DNA of 64,000 nucleotides from Guptibacillus hwajinpoensis (lineage in GTDB: Bacteria > Bacillota > Bacilli > Bacillales > Guptibacillaceae): contig NZ_JAIVKU010000003.1 of NCBI RefSeq assembly GCF_020524165.1, forward strand, positions 328,135-392,134, written 5' to 3'. Below are positions 8,773 through 17,484 of the stretch, one piece after another. Made by a program: the position numbers and the translations under genes. The notes beneath the pieces were generated by a model that was given only the letters and a program-made list of their open reading frames with translations, searched no databases and had not been told where the DNA came from. The first letter of the stretch is position 1. Every line of letters begins with the position of its first letter.

Positions 8773-8794
8773 ATGAATACCTCCTTTCGTTTTT

Positions 8795-8853
8795 TACTGA
8801 AACCCCAGTAGACAAACTCTTCATGTCTATATAATTTAGGAGCGGGTTCAGTA
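8795..8853. promoter_or_regulatory. Nested inverted repeat between integrase and excisionase
   Basis: TACTGAAACCC (8795-8805) faces GGGTTCAGTA (8844-8853), and within it TAGACA faces TGTCTA (8809-8814, 8824-8829). It lies directly upstream of the integrase in a 346-base divergent gap and may be an operator or Xis/Int site. The rest of the gap (8854-9118) is AT-rich with no gene seen. Confidence 0.45.
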
Positions 8854-9118
8854 AGTCATACGGGTCTACAACAATATTCTATTAAATAAACCCTCTCAAT
8901 CTACAATAAAAAATCTACCATATAAAAAAATCTATACTAACGCAATTTTTTAATGCGTTTGTAATAGATTATAACAACAGCTCCTTCACACAATGAAAGT
9001 GGAAAATTCTACAACCCTTGATTGGCTACTTACCTTAAGTATGAGGTTGGGTGATGGTGCAGAATGAATCTAGTAGGCACTAAACTGTTGAAAAAAAGAA
9101 AAGGAGGCGAAGTGGTAG

Positions 9119-9304
9119 TTGAACAGAAAAACTCTAACCGTACAAGAAGCAGCTGCTTACATTGGTGTATCTAAAGACTTGATATATCAGCTGGTAAGGG
9201 AAGGAAGCATACCCTACTTCAAAGTTGGGACTAGAATATTATTAAAACAGGATTCAATAGATATGTGGATTAATGAAAAAGAGATGTCTTCTACAAGTGG
9301 TTAA
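9119..9304 (+). CDS. Excisionase / AlpA-like DNA-binding protein
   Basis: A 61-residue protein of the helix-turn-helix excisionase family (MerR-like winged helix): TVQEAAAYIGVSKDLIYQLV followed by REGSIPYFKVGTRILLKQDSIDMWI. Such proteins direct the integrase toward excision or regulate it. Start is TTG with AAGGAGG 11 bases upstream. It is divergent from the integrase and is the first gene of the rightward set of element 1. No separate repressor gene is recognised between it and the integrase, so it may be the main switch of the element. Confidence 0.9.
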   Translation: MNRKTLTVQEAAAYIGVSKDLIYQLVREGSIPYFKVGTRILLKQDSIDMWINEKEMSSTSG

Positions 9305-9644
9305 GTATTACTAGGGTTTGTTTAGTTGGTTGACTTCAAGAATAGAAAGTGTGGCTTGTGAAGGAGCATACTATCTATTTTTAGGAATTGCTCTTATGTA
9401 AGTACTATTGAGACTAAAAAAACATTGAAGCAGTGGCTGATAATTATACATTGGCGACTGCTTCACAATAGGTGTTGGAGCACCTAATACGCTTACAAAA
9501 TAATTTATATAACTATATTTGTAGATTTTAAGATTATGCCAATTAAATAGAGCAAGGAGATGAGCAGTTTACATTCCTGTTGATTGATATGAAAAAGACA
9601 ATGAAGGTTAATATAATCTATTCCTTATTAAAGGAGGAAATGGC
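9305..9644. other. Non-coding gap with hairpins before the primase gene; possible replication origin
   Basis: These 340 bases contain several short inverted repeats: GGAGCA with TGCTCT (about 9362-9395), GAAGCAGT with ACTGCTTC (about 9426-9468) and AGGTG with CACCT (about 9470-9486). No gene is apparent. Satellite origins often lie beside the primase, so an origin is possible but not shown. Confidence 0.35.
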
Positions 9645-10487
9645 GTGGTTAAACCTAACATGTCGCTTAATGGAGAAGCTGCTATAGCTTATGCACGAAA
9701 ATTGAATTGGGCAGTGTTCCCTCTTCATACACCAAACGGATATTTTTGCTCTTGTCATAACTCAAACTGTCAAAGTTCTGGTAAACACCCTCGTATAAAA
9801 AACGGTTTAAGAGCAGCATCAACTAATTGCGGCGAAATTAATAAGTGGTGGCAAAAATGGCCGGATGCAAATATAGCGATTGCAACAGGAAAAAAAAGCG
9901 GATTTATTGTTTTAGACGTTGATCCTCGACATGGCGGAGATGACTCGTTAAACCAACTAATTAATAAACATGCACCATTTCCGAATACCATTGAAGCTAT
10001 AACGGGTGGGGGAGGTCGACATATATTATTTAAAGATCCAGGTCACGTTAAAAACCGAACTAACATTTTACCTGGATTAGACATTAGAGGAGAAGGAGGG
10101 TATATAGCCGTTGCTCCCTCTTTACACGTAAGTGGAAAAAAGTACGAATGGGAGTTATCCAGTAGGCCACTTGATGTCCCATTATCTGATATGCCGGAGT
10201 GGTTGTTAAAGATGATTGTTGAGCCCCTACATGGGAAGCCTAAGAAGCCAGACGATTATTGGATACAGCTTATTCAAGGAGTTAGTGAAGGAGAGCGAAA
10301 CATGTCCGCTGCTTCTCTTGCTGGATACTTACTAAGGCATGGCATACCTTCTCAAATAGTATACGAGTTAATGCTCTTATGGAATGAGAGAAATAACCCA
10401 CCAGAATCGATAAAGGTTATAGAGTCAACATTCCATAGTATCTTAAAAAGAGAATTGGAGCGGTTGAGAGGTAGGGGAAGAGCATGA
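9645..10487 (+). CDS. Bifunctional primase-polymerase (prim-pol domain)
   Basis: Probably makes primers and extends DNA during replication of element 1. The 280-residue protein has the archaeo-eukaryotic-type prim-pol fold: LNWAVFPLHTPNG near the start, a cysteine-containing insert (CSCHNSNCQSSGKHPR) typical of the phage/plasmid members, the metal-binding DxD in VLDVDPRHGG (about residue 90) and the GGGGRHILF motif (about 120), ending in a helical region. Start is GTG with AAGGAGG eight bases upstream. The ATGA at its end overlaps the next gene by 4 bases, so the two are translationally coupled. Confidence 0.93.
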   Translation: MVKPNMSLNGEAAIAYARKLNWAVFPLHTPNGYFCSCHNSNCQSSGKHPRIKNGLRAASTNCGEINKWWQKWPDANIAIATGKKSGFIVLDVDPRHGGDDSLNQLINKHAPFPNTIEAITGGGGRHILFKDPGHVKNRTNILPGLDIRGEGGYIAVAPSLHVSGKKYEWELSSRPLDVPLSDMPEWLLKMIVEPLHGKPKKPDDYWIQLIQGVSEGERNMSAASLAGYLLRHGIPSQIVYELMLLWNERNNPPESIKVIESTFHSILKRELERLRGRGRA

Positions 10488-12262
10488 GTTTTAACAATGG
10501 ATTAATCGCAGAATACGAGCGGGAGAGAGCCGAGCGTAAGAAAGAACAACAGGTGGAGTGGCATACACCGATCCCGTTTGATGATTACGTGCTCCCTCCT
10601 TTCCCTATAGAAGTATTCCCAAGATGGTTAATCAATTATGTGGAAGGAGTAGCGGAATCGACTCAGACACCAATTGATGCACCAACTATGGCAGCAATAT
10701 CTATGTTATCCACCTCGTTAGCTAAACGTTTTTATGTTCGCTTAACAGGAGAATGGAGCGAGCCGTTGAACACCTATACGATTCTAGCACTTTCCTCAGG
10801 TAATCGTAAAAGTTCTGTCTTCAAAGCGATCCTAGAGCCAATAATTAATTATGAAAAAGAGGAACGAGAAAGATTATCCAAGGAAGTATCTGAGCAAAAA
10901 GTGAAACTGAAGGCTAAACAAAAACGGTTAGAACAGCTCGAAAAGGAATATGCCAAGGATGGAAACGAAATCACGTTAAACGAAATGTGTGCTCTAGCAA
11001 ATCAAATCGATGAGACAAAAGTGTTATCGCTACCTCGTCTTATAACCGAAGATGTCACACCAGAAAAACTTTCTGATTTGATGGCGGATAATAATGAGAA
11101 AATGGCCTTATTGTCTGCTGAAGGTGGAGGGATATTTAGTATTATGGCCGGACGGTATGCTTCCGATGGAAAAGCAAATATTGAAATATTCTTGAAAGGC
11201 TATAGTGGAGATTATTGTGCTGTTGATCGGATAGGTAGAGAAGCCAAGATATTAGATGAACCGGCCTTAACTCTCGGTCTTTTTATACAGCCCAAAGTGG
11301 TGCAAGACGTTCCTGTTATTTTTCAAGAACGAGGTTTAATGCAAAGGTTCTTATACTCCTTTCCCCGCTCATTGGTTGGTCATCGCAAAGTTACACCACA
11401 GGAAATAGAAGCAAACGTGAAAAGTCAGTATGTATTGAATGTCAAAAAGTTATTATGTAAGGAAGTTACAGAAGCAGTTCAGCTTACCCTTCTAGGAAAT
11501 GCTAAACAAGCGGAAGAGGACTTAAGGGGCGAGATAGAAAAGATGTTTTTGGAGGGGGGCAAACTTGCGGAAATGAAAGAATGGGGCAGTAAGTTAGCAG
11601 GACAAATTATCAGGATAACTGGATTGCTCCAAGTAGCAGATCATGTACAAATAGTCCCGCTGGATGAACCAAACGCTGACACGATACCAAAACAAATAAA
11701 TGAGGAAACAGTTATCAAAGCTCAGAAGTTAACTAACTATTTTATTGAACATGCTAAGGCTGCATATGGTTGCATGGGGGCAGATGAAGGTACACAAGAT
11801 GCAAAGTATCTTCTGAAAGTGATTGAACGAATGGACAGACCTATTATCGAGTATAGGGAGGTTCAGAACCTTACAAGGAATAGATTTAAAAAGGCAATAC
11901 AATTAAAAAATACATTATCGGTATTAGAGGAACGAGGGTTTATTCTTCAAAAAATGAATGGCCGGAAAAGATTATTAGAAGTGAATCCATACCTTTTAGA
12001 AAAGCAGAAAAGTACCCACAGTACCCACAATAATCTCCAAACCCTCTCAAGGAAGGACAAGAAATGTATAGGACCTGAACACACGTCTGAGCACAATACA
12101 CACAATTTAAATAGGGATAAATCAAATGTGGGTAATGTGTATCCACGAGTACTCGGAGTGCCCACGCACCAAGACCATGAGTCACAACATAAGGAGCCAA
12201 AAGTGGGTAATGTGGGTCAAAATCGAAAGGCTAAAACAAATGGTGAGGATTTAATCATTTGA
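10484..12262 (+). CDS. DUF3987 replication protein (helicase-like)
   Basis: A 592-residue protein of the DUF3987 family (YfjI-like), which regularly follows prim-pol genes in prophages and satellites and is thought to act as the replicative ATPase. IDAPTMAAISMLS is followed by a degenerate Walker A-like stretch (LSSGNRKSSVFKA, about residue 105) and then a charged coiled coil (about 125-170); LTLGLFIQPKVVQDV and FQERGLMQRFLYSFPRS are typical of the family. The last 80 residues are low-complexity and rich in Thr, His and Asn. It overlaps the primase start by 4 bases and the next gene by 4 bases. Confidence 0.88.
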   Translation: MSFNNGLIAEYERERAERKKEQQVEWHTPIPFDDYVLPPFPIEVFPRWLINYVEGVAESTQTPIDAPTMAAISMLSTSLAKRFYVRLTGEWSEPLNTYTILALSSGNRKSSVFKAILEPIINYEKEERERLSKEVSEQKVKLKAKQKRLEQLEKEYAKDGNEITLNEMCALANQIDETKVLSLPRLITEDVTPEKLSDLMADNNEKMALLSAEGGGIFSIMAGRYASDGKANIEIFLKGYSGDYCAVDRIGREAKILDEPALTLGLFIQPKVVQDVPVIFQERGLMQRFLYSFPRSLVGHRKVTPQEIEANVKSQYVLNVKKLLCKEVTEAVQLTLLGNAKQAEEDLRGEIEKMFLEGGKLAEMKEWGSKLAGQIIRITGLLQVADHVQIVPLDEPNADTIPKQINEETVIKAQKLTNYFIEHAKAAYGCMGADEGTQDAKYLLKVIERMDRPIIEYREVQNLTRNRFKKAIQLKNTLSVLEERGFILQKMNGRKRLLEVNPYLLEKQKSTHSTHNNLQTLSRKDKKCIGPEHTSEHNTHNLNRDKSNVGNVYPRVLGVPTHQDHESQHKEPKVGNVGQNRKAKTNGEDLII

Positions 12263-12672
12263 TAGATTTTACAAGCATTATCCATTCAGTTGAGCAGTGG
12301 GGAGCAGAATTGCTTTTAGAAGGTAACAATATTCTAATTAAGAATGGTAAATCTCTACCTGAGCCCATTATTGCTAATATAAGAGAATATAAACAAGAAA
12401 TACTTTCTATCATTATAAGGGATAATCTAGCTAAAAGAGAAGGGCTTATAGTAGGGGTTCCAGGAGAACTCTACACTATTACTTTAAGCCATAACACCAG
12501 CATTTATATTGAACACTTAGATAACGGATGGGAGGCATGGAGAGAAACTTATTACCCTTTACACCATAACGCGGTTAGTAGCAAGATAATAGCTATAGGT
12601 AGTACGTTCGACTTTGTTATTCTAAAAGTAAAGCAATACATTGATTTTTATATGAAGAAGAGAGGAGGATGA
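12259..12672 (+). CDS. TubC_N-like docking-domain protein
   Basis: A 137-residue protein whose first 50 residues (VEQWGAELLLEGNNILIKNG, then PEPIIANIREYKQEILSII) match the TubC N-terminal docking-domain pattern, a fold also found in small phage and plasmid proteins beside primases. The remaining part is not recognised. It starts at TTG within a 4-base overlap with the replication gene, behind GGTGAGG, so it is translationally coupled and probably assists replication by protein-protein contact. That role is inferred from position only. Confidence 0.7.
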   Translation: MIDFTSIIHSVEQWGAELLLEGNNILIKNGKSLPEPIIANIREYKQEILSIIIRDNLAKREGLIVGVPGELYTITLSHNTSIYIEHLDNGWEAWRETYYPLHHNAVSSKIIAIGSTFDFVILKVKQYIDFYMKKRGG

Positions 12673-12717
12673 AGATGCTTGCTTGTATGTTGTGTAGAAG
12701 CGCGGAGGCGATAAAAA

Positions 12718-13080
12718 GTGGAGAAGATGGAGTTCAGTGGACGAAAAATTACAGCTATAAAAAAGGCAGCGTTTTTGAAAAGTTACTCGGAGAACGGCAA
12801 CATAACAAGAAGCGCGGCACTAACCCAGATTGAACGCCAAAGTCATTACAGGTGGTTAAAAGAAGATCAGGTTTATCAAGATGCTTTTTATATTTCCCAG
12901 TTACAATACGCAGATAACCTAGAAGCAGAGGCAAGGCGGAGAGCTCACGAAGGCTATGAAGAGGCTGTGTACTATAAAGGGGATATCGTTGGACAGCAAC
13001 GCAAATTCTCTGACACATTGCTAATATTTCTGCTAAAAGCGGCGAAGCCTTATCGCTATAAAGACAGATTCAAACAGTAA
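12718..13080 (+). CDS. Terminase-small-subunit-like helix-turn-helix protein
   Basis: A 120-residue protein with a predicted DNA-binding N-terminus (KKAAFLKSYSENGNITRSAA, then HYRWLKEDQVYQDAF) and the C-terminal pattern SDTLLIFLLKAAKPYRYKDR, both typical of phage small terminase or phBC6A51-type proteins. In phage satellites such a protein can redirect packaging of the helper phage to satellite DNA. Start is GTG at 12718 with GGAGG nine bases upstream. A strong terminator follows about 100 bases later, ending the replication operon. Confidence 0.75.
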   Translation: MEKMEFSGRKITAIKKAAFLKSYSENGNITRSAALTQIERQSHYRWLKEDQVYQDAFYISQLQYADNLEAEARRRAHEGYEEAVYYKGDIVGQQRKFSDTLLIFLLKAAKPYRYKDRFKQ

Positions 13081-13183
13081 GAAAATGTACAAAGGCGGAC
13101 TAGGTTTAGGACTGTTCTACAGAGGATTTGATGGTACGAGGGACTGGTAGCTGAAGCACTAAGAGGTAACTACAGCTTCTAAA

Positions 13184-13217
13184 AAAGTAGTGACTAGCGG
13201 GGTCACTACTTTTTTTG
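13184..13217 (+). terminator. Terminator of the element 1 replication operon
   Basis: AGTAGTGAC and GTCACTACT form a 9-bp stem followed by seven T residues. Confidence 0.92.
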
Positions 13218-13291
13218 TTTTACAACTGCTTCAAGTATTAATAATCATCATATAGCTTTGCTTCTCACCTTGCATTATTGTGAGGTTTTCT

Positions 13292-13320
13292 CTATTTATC
13301 GTTCGTTAATGTGCTATAAT
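13292..13320 (+). promoter_or_regulatory. Extended -10 promoter of the restriction operon
   Basis: TGCTATAAT (TATAAT at 13315-13320) is a perfect extended -10. The -35 region is poor. It lies 37 bases before the small regulator gene. Confidence 0.6.
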
Positions 13321-13356
13321 CTAAGTGTCTTTTTACATAGCTAAGGAGGACTTGGT

Positions 13357-13560
13357 ATGGGTATAAGCTATGATAAGTTATGGAAACTCTTGATTGATAA
13401 GAAAATGAATAAAACGGAGTTGAAGGAGCAGGCTGGAATTACATACAACATATTAGCTCGCCTAGGAAAATGCCAACCTGTAAATCTAGAAAGCTTATAT
13501 AAAATTTGCAAGTGCCTCGACTGTAACATTGGAGACATTATGGAATTTGAAATAGAATAA
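13357..13560 (+). CDS. Small Cro/CI-family (XRE) regulator
   Basis: A 67-residue single-domain helix-turn-helix protein (LWKLLIDKKMNKTELKEQAG, then NLESLYKICKCLDCNIGDIM), of the YozG-like Cro/CI group. AAGGAGG stands 8 bases before the ATG. It sits 35 bases upstream of hsdR, in the position and size of a controller protein that delays restriction until methylation is set up, or a repressor of the R-M operon. It could instead be a general regulator of the element; the placement favours the first. Confidence 0.88.
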   Translation: MGISYDKLWKLLIDKKMNKTELKEQAGITYNILARLGKCQPVNLESLYKICKCLDCNIGDIMEFEIE

Positions 13561-13595
13561 GCGATTTTGAAAAATAGGGTGAAGGGGCTGAGCTA

Positions 13596-15977
13596 ATGGG
13601 AAAGAGAAATTTATCTGAAGAAGATATCAAAGCTAGATATATCACACCGGCAATCACTAATGCGGGTTGGGACATAAATAAGCAAGTTCGACTTGAATAC
13701 GCCTTTACGGCTGGTAGAATCATACTTCGTGGAAATATAACTGCCAGAGGAAAAAAGAAAAGAGCTGACTACGTACTTTTTTACAAAAATAACTTTCCTT
13801 TAGCAGTCATAGAAGCCAAAGATAATAATCATTCTGTGGGATCTGGTTTGCAGCAAGCGATTGATTATGCAAAAGCGCTGGACATATCCTATGTCTACGC
13901 TTCTAATGGAGATGCCTTTGTGGAGCAGAACTTGATTACCGGTGAAGTGAAAGAACTAAGACTTGAAGAATTTCCATCACCAGAAGAATTATATCAAAGA
14001 TATTTAGTTGATAAGAATATCAATGAGGCTGAAGAAAAGGTTCTCTTAGAGCCTTATTATTATGTTCCTAATTATAAAACACCTAGATATTATCAAAGGG
14101 TCGCAATTAATCGAACAGTAGATGCGGTTGCTAAAGGACAAGAACGTGTACTTTTAGTTAGTGCCACTGGTACCGGTAAAACGTTTATGACCTTCCAAAT
14201 GATCTACAGGTTGTGGAAATCTGGTTTAAAGAAAAGAATCCTTTTCTTAGCAGACCGCAATGTACTAGTTGATCAGACTATTTCGGGAGACTTCAAGCCT
14301 TTTAGCGGGAAGATGACAAAGGTGAAGAATAAAGATCTTGATAGTTCCTACGAGATTTATTTAGCTCTTTATCAGCAGCTTACTGGTGACGATGGAGAAG
14401 AGACATTCCGTCAGTTCCAACCGAACTTTTTTGATTTAATTGTGATAGATGAGTGCCACAGAGGGAGTGCAAAAGAAGAATCAGCATGGAGAAAGGTACT
14501 AGATTATTTTTCATCGGCTACTCATATCGGTTGTACAGCAACACCAATAGAAACAAAAGAAGCCTCAAGCCAGACTTACTTTGGTGAGCCCATTTATGAG
14601 TACTCTCTAAAAGAAGGAATTAATGATGGCTTTTTGGCACCTTATAAAGTCATCCGAATTGGATTGGATCGAGATCTTGAAGGCTATCGACCGGAAGCAG
14701 GAAAGGTTGATAAACATGGTTATGAAATTGAGGATCGGGAGTACAATCTAAAAGATTACGAACGATCTCTTGTGATTGATGATCGCACACGAGTCATAGC
14801 ATCTAAAATCACAGAATTCTTAAAGAAAACCGGTCGCTTTAGTAAAACCATAGTATTCTGTGTGGACGTTGAACACGCCGAGCGTATGAGGCAAGCACTT
14901 ATTAATGAAAATAAAGACTTGTATGCGGAAAATGATAAATACATCATGCGTATTACGGGGGATAATGATGAAGGAAAAGCACAGCTGGAATACTTTATTG
15001 ATGAAGAAAGTGATTACCCGGTTATTGCCGTAACCAGTAAGCTAATGACTACCGGTGTGGATGCAAAAATGTGTAAGTTGATTGTTTTGGAAAATAACAT
15101 CAATAGCATGACTGAATTTAAGCAGATTATTGGACGTGGTACAAGGCTTCTTGAAGAATACGGCAAGACCTACTTTACCATTATGGATTTTCGTAATTCC
15201 AGCCGACTCTTTGCTGATCCTGCATTCGATGGTAGACCGGAAGTGGTTATTGACCTTGATGGAAATGACCCAGTAGATGAACCAACTCCTCCGACAGACG
15301 GAGGTGAAGAAGGCGCTGGAGAAGAAGATGCCGGGAATGGTGGTGTTAAAGAAGGTAATGGCGAGTATGAAACTGGGGGCACGCCACCTTTTAATGAGGA
15401 GGGTGAAGATAAACCTAGAAAATATTATATAGGCGATGTAACTGTTAGGGTTCTTTCAGAGAGAGTCCAATATGTCGATAAGGATGGAAAACTCATCACT
15501 GAAAGTCTGACTGATTACACAAAGAAAAATATCATAGAGCAATATGCAAGGCTGGATGATTTCTTAAAAACTTGGACAGAAGCGGAGAAAAAACAAGCCA
15601 TTATTGATGAATTACAAGACAGTGGTGTACTGCTAGATGCGGTCAGAGAAGAATTGGGCAAAACAGAGCTAGATGATTTTGATCTCATTTGTCACTTGGC
15701 TTACGATAAACCACCGCTGACCAAAAAAGAGCGAGCGGAGAATGTAAAGAAACGTAATTATCTTTACAAATATTCTGATGTTGCACAGCAAGTTATTGAA
15801 GCTCTTCTTGATAAGTACGCTAATGATGGAATTAAAGAGATAGAAGATACCAAAATACTTCAACTAAAGGAATTTGCCAAAATTGGTAGTCCAATGAAAA
15901 TAGTCAAAGCCTTTGGTGGAAAAGCAGCATATCTGAAGGCAGTAAAAGAACTAGAAAATGAAATTTATTCCGCATAA
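13596..15977 (+). CDS. hsdR: Type I restriction enzyme, R (motor/nuclease) subunit
   Basis: ATP-driven DNA translocase and nuclease subunit of a type I system. The 793 residues show, in order, an N-terminal PD-(D/E)xK nuclease (RADYVLFYKNNFPLAVIEAK, about 57-77), a superfamily 2 helicase with Walker A VSATGTGKTF (about 187), DECHRGS (about 284) and QIIGRGTRL (about 509), an acidic Gly/Glu linker (about 560-600), and an EcoEI-like C-terminal domain that contacts the methylase. It opens the order hsdR-hsdM-hsdS, with a 38-base gap to hsdM. All motifs are intact. It should destroy phage DNA lacking the host methyl mark. Confidence 0.97.
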   Translation: MGKRNLSEEDIKARYITPAITNAGWDINKQVRLEYAFTAGRIILRGNITARGKKKRADYVLFYKNNFPLAVIEAKDNNHSVGSGLQQAIDYAKALDISYVYASNGDAFVEQNLITGEVKELRLEEFPSPEELYQRYLVDKNINEAEEKVLLEPYYYVPNYKTPRYYQRVAINRTVDAVAKGQERVLLVSATGTGKTFMTFQMIYRLWKSGLKKRILFLADRNVLVDQTISGDFKPFSGKMTKVKNKDLDSSYEIYLALYQQLTGDDGEETFRQFQPNFFDLIVIDECHRGSAKEESAWRKVLDYFSSATHIGCTATPIETKEASSQTYFGEPIYEYSLKEGINDGFLAPYKVIRIGLDRDLEGYRPEAGKVDKHGYEIEDREYNLKDYERSLVIDDRTRVIASKITEFLKKTGRFSKTIVFCVDVEHAERMRQALINENKDLYAENDKYIMRITGDNDEGKAQLEYFIDEESDYPVIAVTSKLMTTGVDAKMCKLIVLENNINSMTEFKQIIGRGTRLLEEYGKTYFTIMDFRNSSRLFADPAFDGRPEVVIDLDGNDPVDEPTPPTDGGEEGAGEEDAGNGGVKEGNGEYETGGTPPFNEEGEDKPRKYYIGDVTVRVLSERVQYVDKDGKLITESLTDYTKKNIIEQYARLDDFLKTWTEAEKKQAIIDELQDSGVLLDAVREELGKTELDDFDLICHLAYDKPPLTKKERAENVKKRNYLYKYSDVAQQVIEALLDKYANDGIKEIEDTKILQLKEFAKIGSPMKIVKAFGGKAAYLKAVKELENEIYSA

Positions 15978-16014
15978 GTAAAACAAACAATAGTAGATAA
16001 GGCAGGTATAAGTT

Positions 16015-17484
16015 ATGGCGATTAGTAATCTGGTCAAGAGAATTCAAGATGTTATGCGAAATGACTCTGGTGTTAATGGAGATGCCCAAAGGATTGAGCA
16101 AATTGTGTGGATTCTTTTCTTAAAGATATATGATGCAAAGGAAGAAGCATGGGAGCTTTATGATGACAATTATAAGTCCATTATTCCAGAAGGGTTAAAA
16201 TGGAGAGATTGGGCAGTTGATTTAAAAGACGGAGAAGCTCTTACAGGAGATTTTTTACTGGATTTTGTTAACAATAAACTGTTTCCTACGCTTAAGAATT
16301 TAGAGATTGATGAAGAAACACCGATGAGCCAAATCATCGTGAAGTCCGCTTTTGAAGATGCGAACAACTATCAAAAAGATGGGGTACTTCTTCGTCAAGT
16401 TGTTAATATCATTGATGAGATCGACTTCACGGAATATAAAGAGCGCCATGAATTCGGTGCAATATATGAATCGTTCCTCAAGGACTTACAGAGTGCAGGG
16501 AATGCTGGTGAGTTCTACACACCAAGAGCTGTTACAGATTTTATGGTTGAAGTAGTTAAACCGGTATTAGGAGAAAAAATTGGGGACTTCGCCTGTGGTA
16601 CTGGGGGGTTCTTGACATCTGCCCTTAATGAACTGGATAAACAAGTTGGGAACTCTCTTGAAAATAGAAAAATTTATAACAAGTCAGTGCACGGAATTGA
16701 AAAAAAAGCGTTGCCGCATATGCTGAGTGTAACCAATATGCTGATTCATGATATTGATGATCCAGCCATCCTTCATGGTAACGCATTAGATATAGACTAT
16801 AAAGAACTTCGAAAAATGGAACCTTTTGATGTGATTTTAATGAATCCGCCTTATGGAGGAAGTGAGAAAGAGAGCGTTAAAGTCAACTTCCCAATGGATT
16901 TGAGAAGTTCTGAAACTGCTGATTTATTCATGAATGTGATCATGTATCGATTGAAAAAAAATGGTCGAGCAGCGGTAATCATACCTGACGGATTCTTATT
17001 TGGTACAGATAATGCTAAATTTAATATCAAGAAAAAACTGTTCAGCGAGTTTAATGTTCATACAGTTATCAGGATGCCAAATAGTGTGTTTGCACCATAC
17101 ACATCAATCAGAACGAATATATTGTTCTTTGATAATACCCATCCTACCGATGAAATTTGGTTTTATCGTGTGGATATGCCGGAAGGGTATAAGAACTTCT
17201 CTAAAACTAGACCAATGAAGTTAGAACACTTTAGTGAAGCTATAGCTTGGTGGGAGAATAGAGAAGAAATCGAAGTGGATGGTTTCTCTAAAGCTAAGAA
17301 GTATTCCATCAGTGAGATTGAAGAAAGAAGCTATAATATCGACCTATGTGGCTTCCCTCATGAAGAGGCGGTTATCTTGGAACCTATGGACTTGATCCAA
17401 CAGTATCAAGAAAAGCGAGCATCTCTTAATGCTGAAATTGATAATGTGTTAGACCAGATTACTTCTATGCTTGGAGGTAATTAA
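16015..17484 (+). CDS. hsdM: Type I DNA methyltransferase, M subunit
   Basis: N6-adenine methylase subunit of the type I complex. The 489 residues include the N-terminal helical domain (RIEQIVWILFLKIYDAKEEAW), the conserved GEFYTPRAVTDFMVE, the AdoMet-binding motif I FACGTGGFLTS (about 192) and the catalytic NPPYGG (about 276). With two HsdS half-sites it would methylate both strands of a bipartite target. The stop and the next start are directly adjacent (hsdS begins at the following base), indicating coupled translation. Confidence 0.97.
   Translation: MAISNLVKRIQDVMRNDSGVNGDAQRIEQIVWILFLKIYDAKEEAWELYDDNYKSIIPEGLKWRDWAVDLKDGEALTGDFLLDFVNNKLFPTLKNLEIDEETPMSQIIVKSAFEDANNYQKDGVLLRQVVNIIDEIDFTEYKERHEFGAIYESFLKDLQSAGNAGEFYTPRAVTDFMVEVVKPVLGEKIGDFACGTGGFLTSALNELDKQVGNSLENRKIYNKSVHGIEKKALPHMLSVTNMLIHDIDDPAILHGNALDIDYKELRKMEPFDVILMNPPYGGSEKESVKVNFPMDLRSSETADLFMNVIMYRLKKNGRAAVIIPDGFLFGTDNAKFNIKKKLFSEFNVHTVIRMPNSVFAPYTSIRTNILFFDNTHPTDEIWFYRVDMPEGYKNFSKTRPMKLEHFSEAIAWWENREEIEVDGFSKAKKYSISEIEERSYNIDLCGFPHEEAVILEPMDLIQQYQEKRASLNAEIDNVLDQITSMLGGN

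Noticed and set aside
13087..13150. Very short frame MYKGGLGLGLFYRGFDGTRD after the terminase-like gene
   Set aside because: About 21 residues without a ribosome site; cannot be supported.
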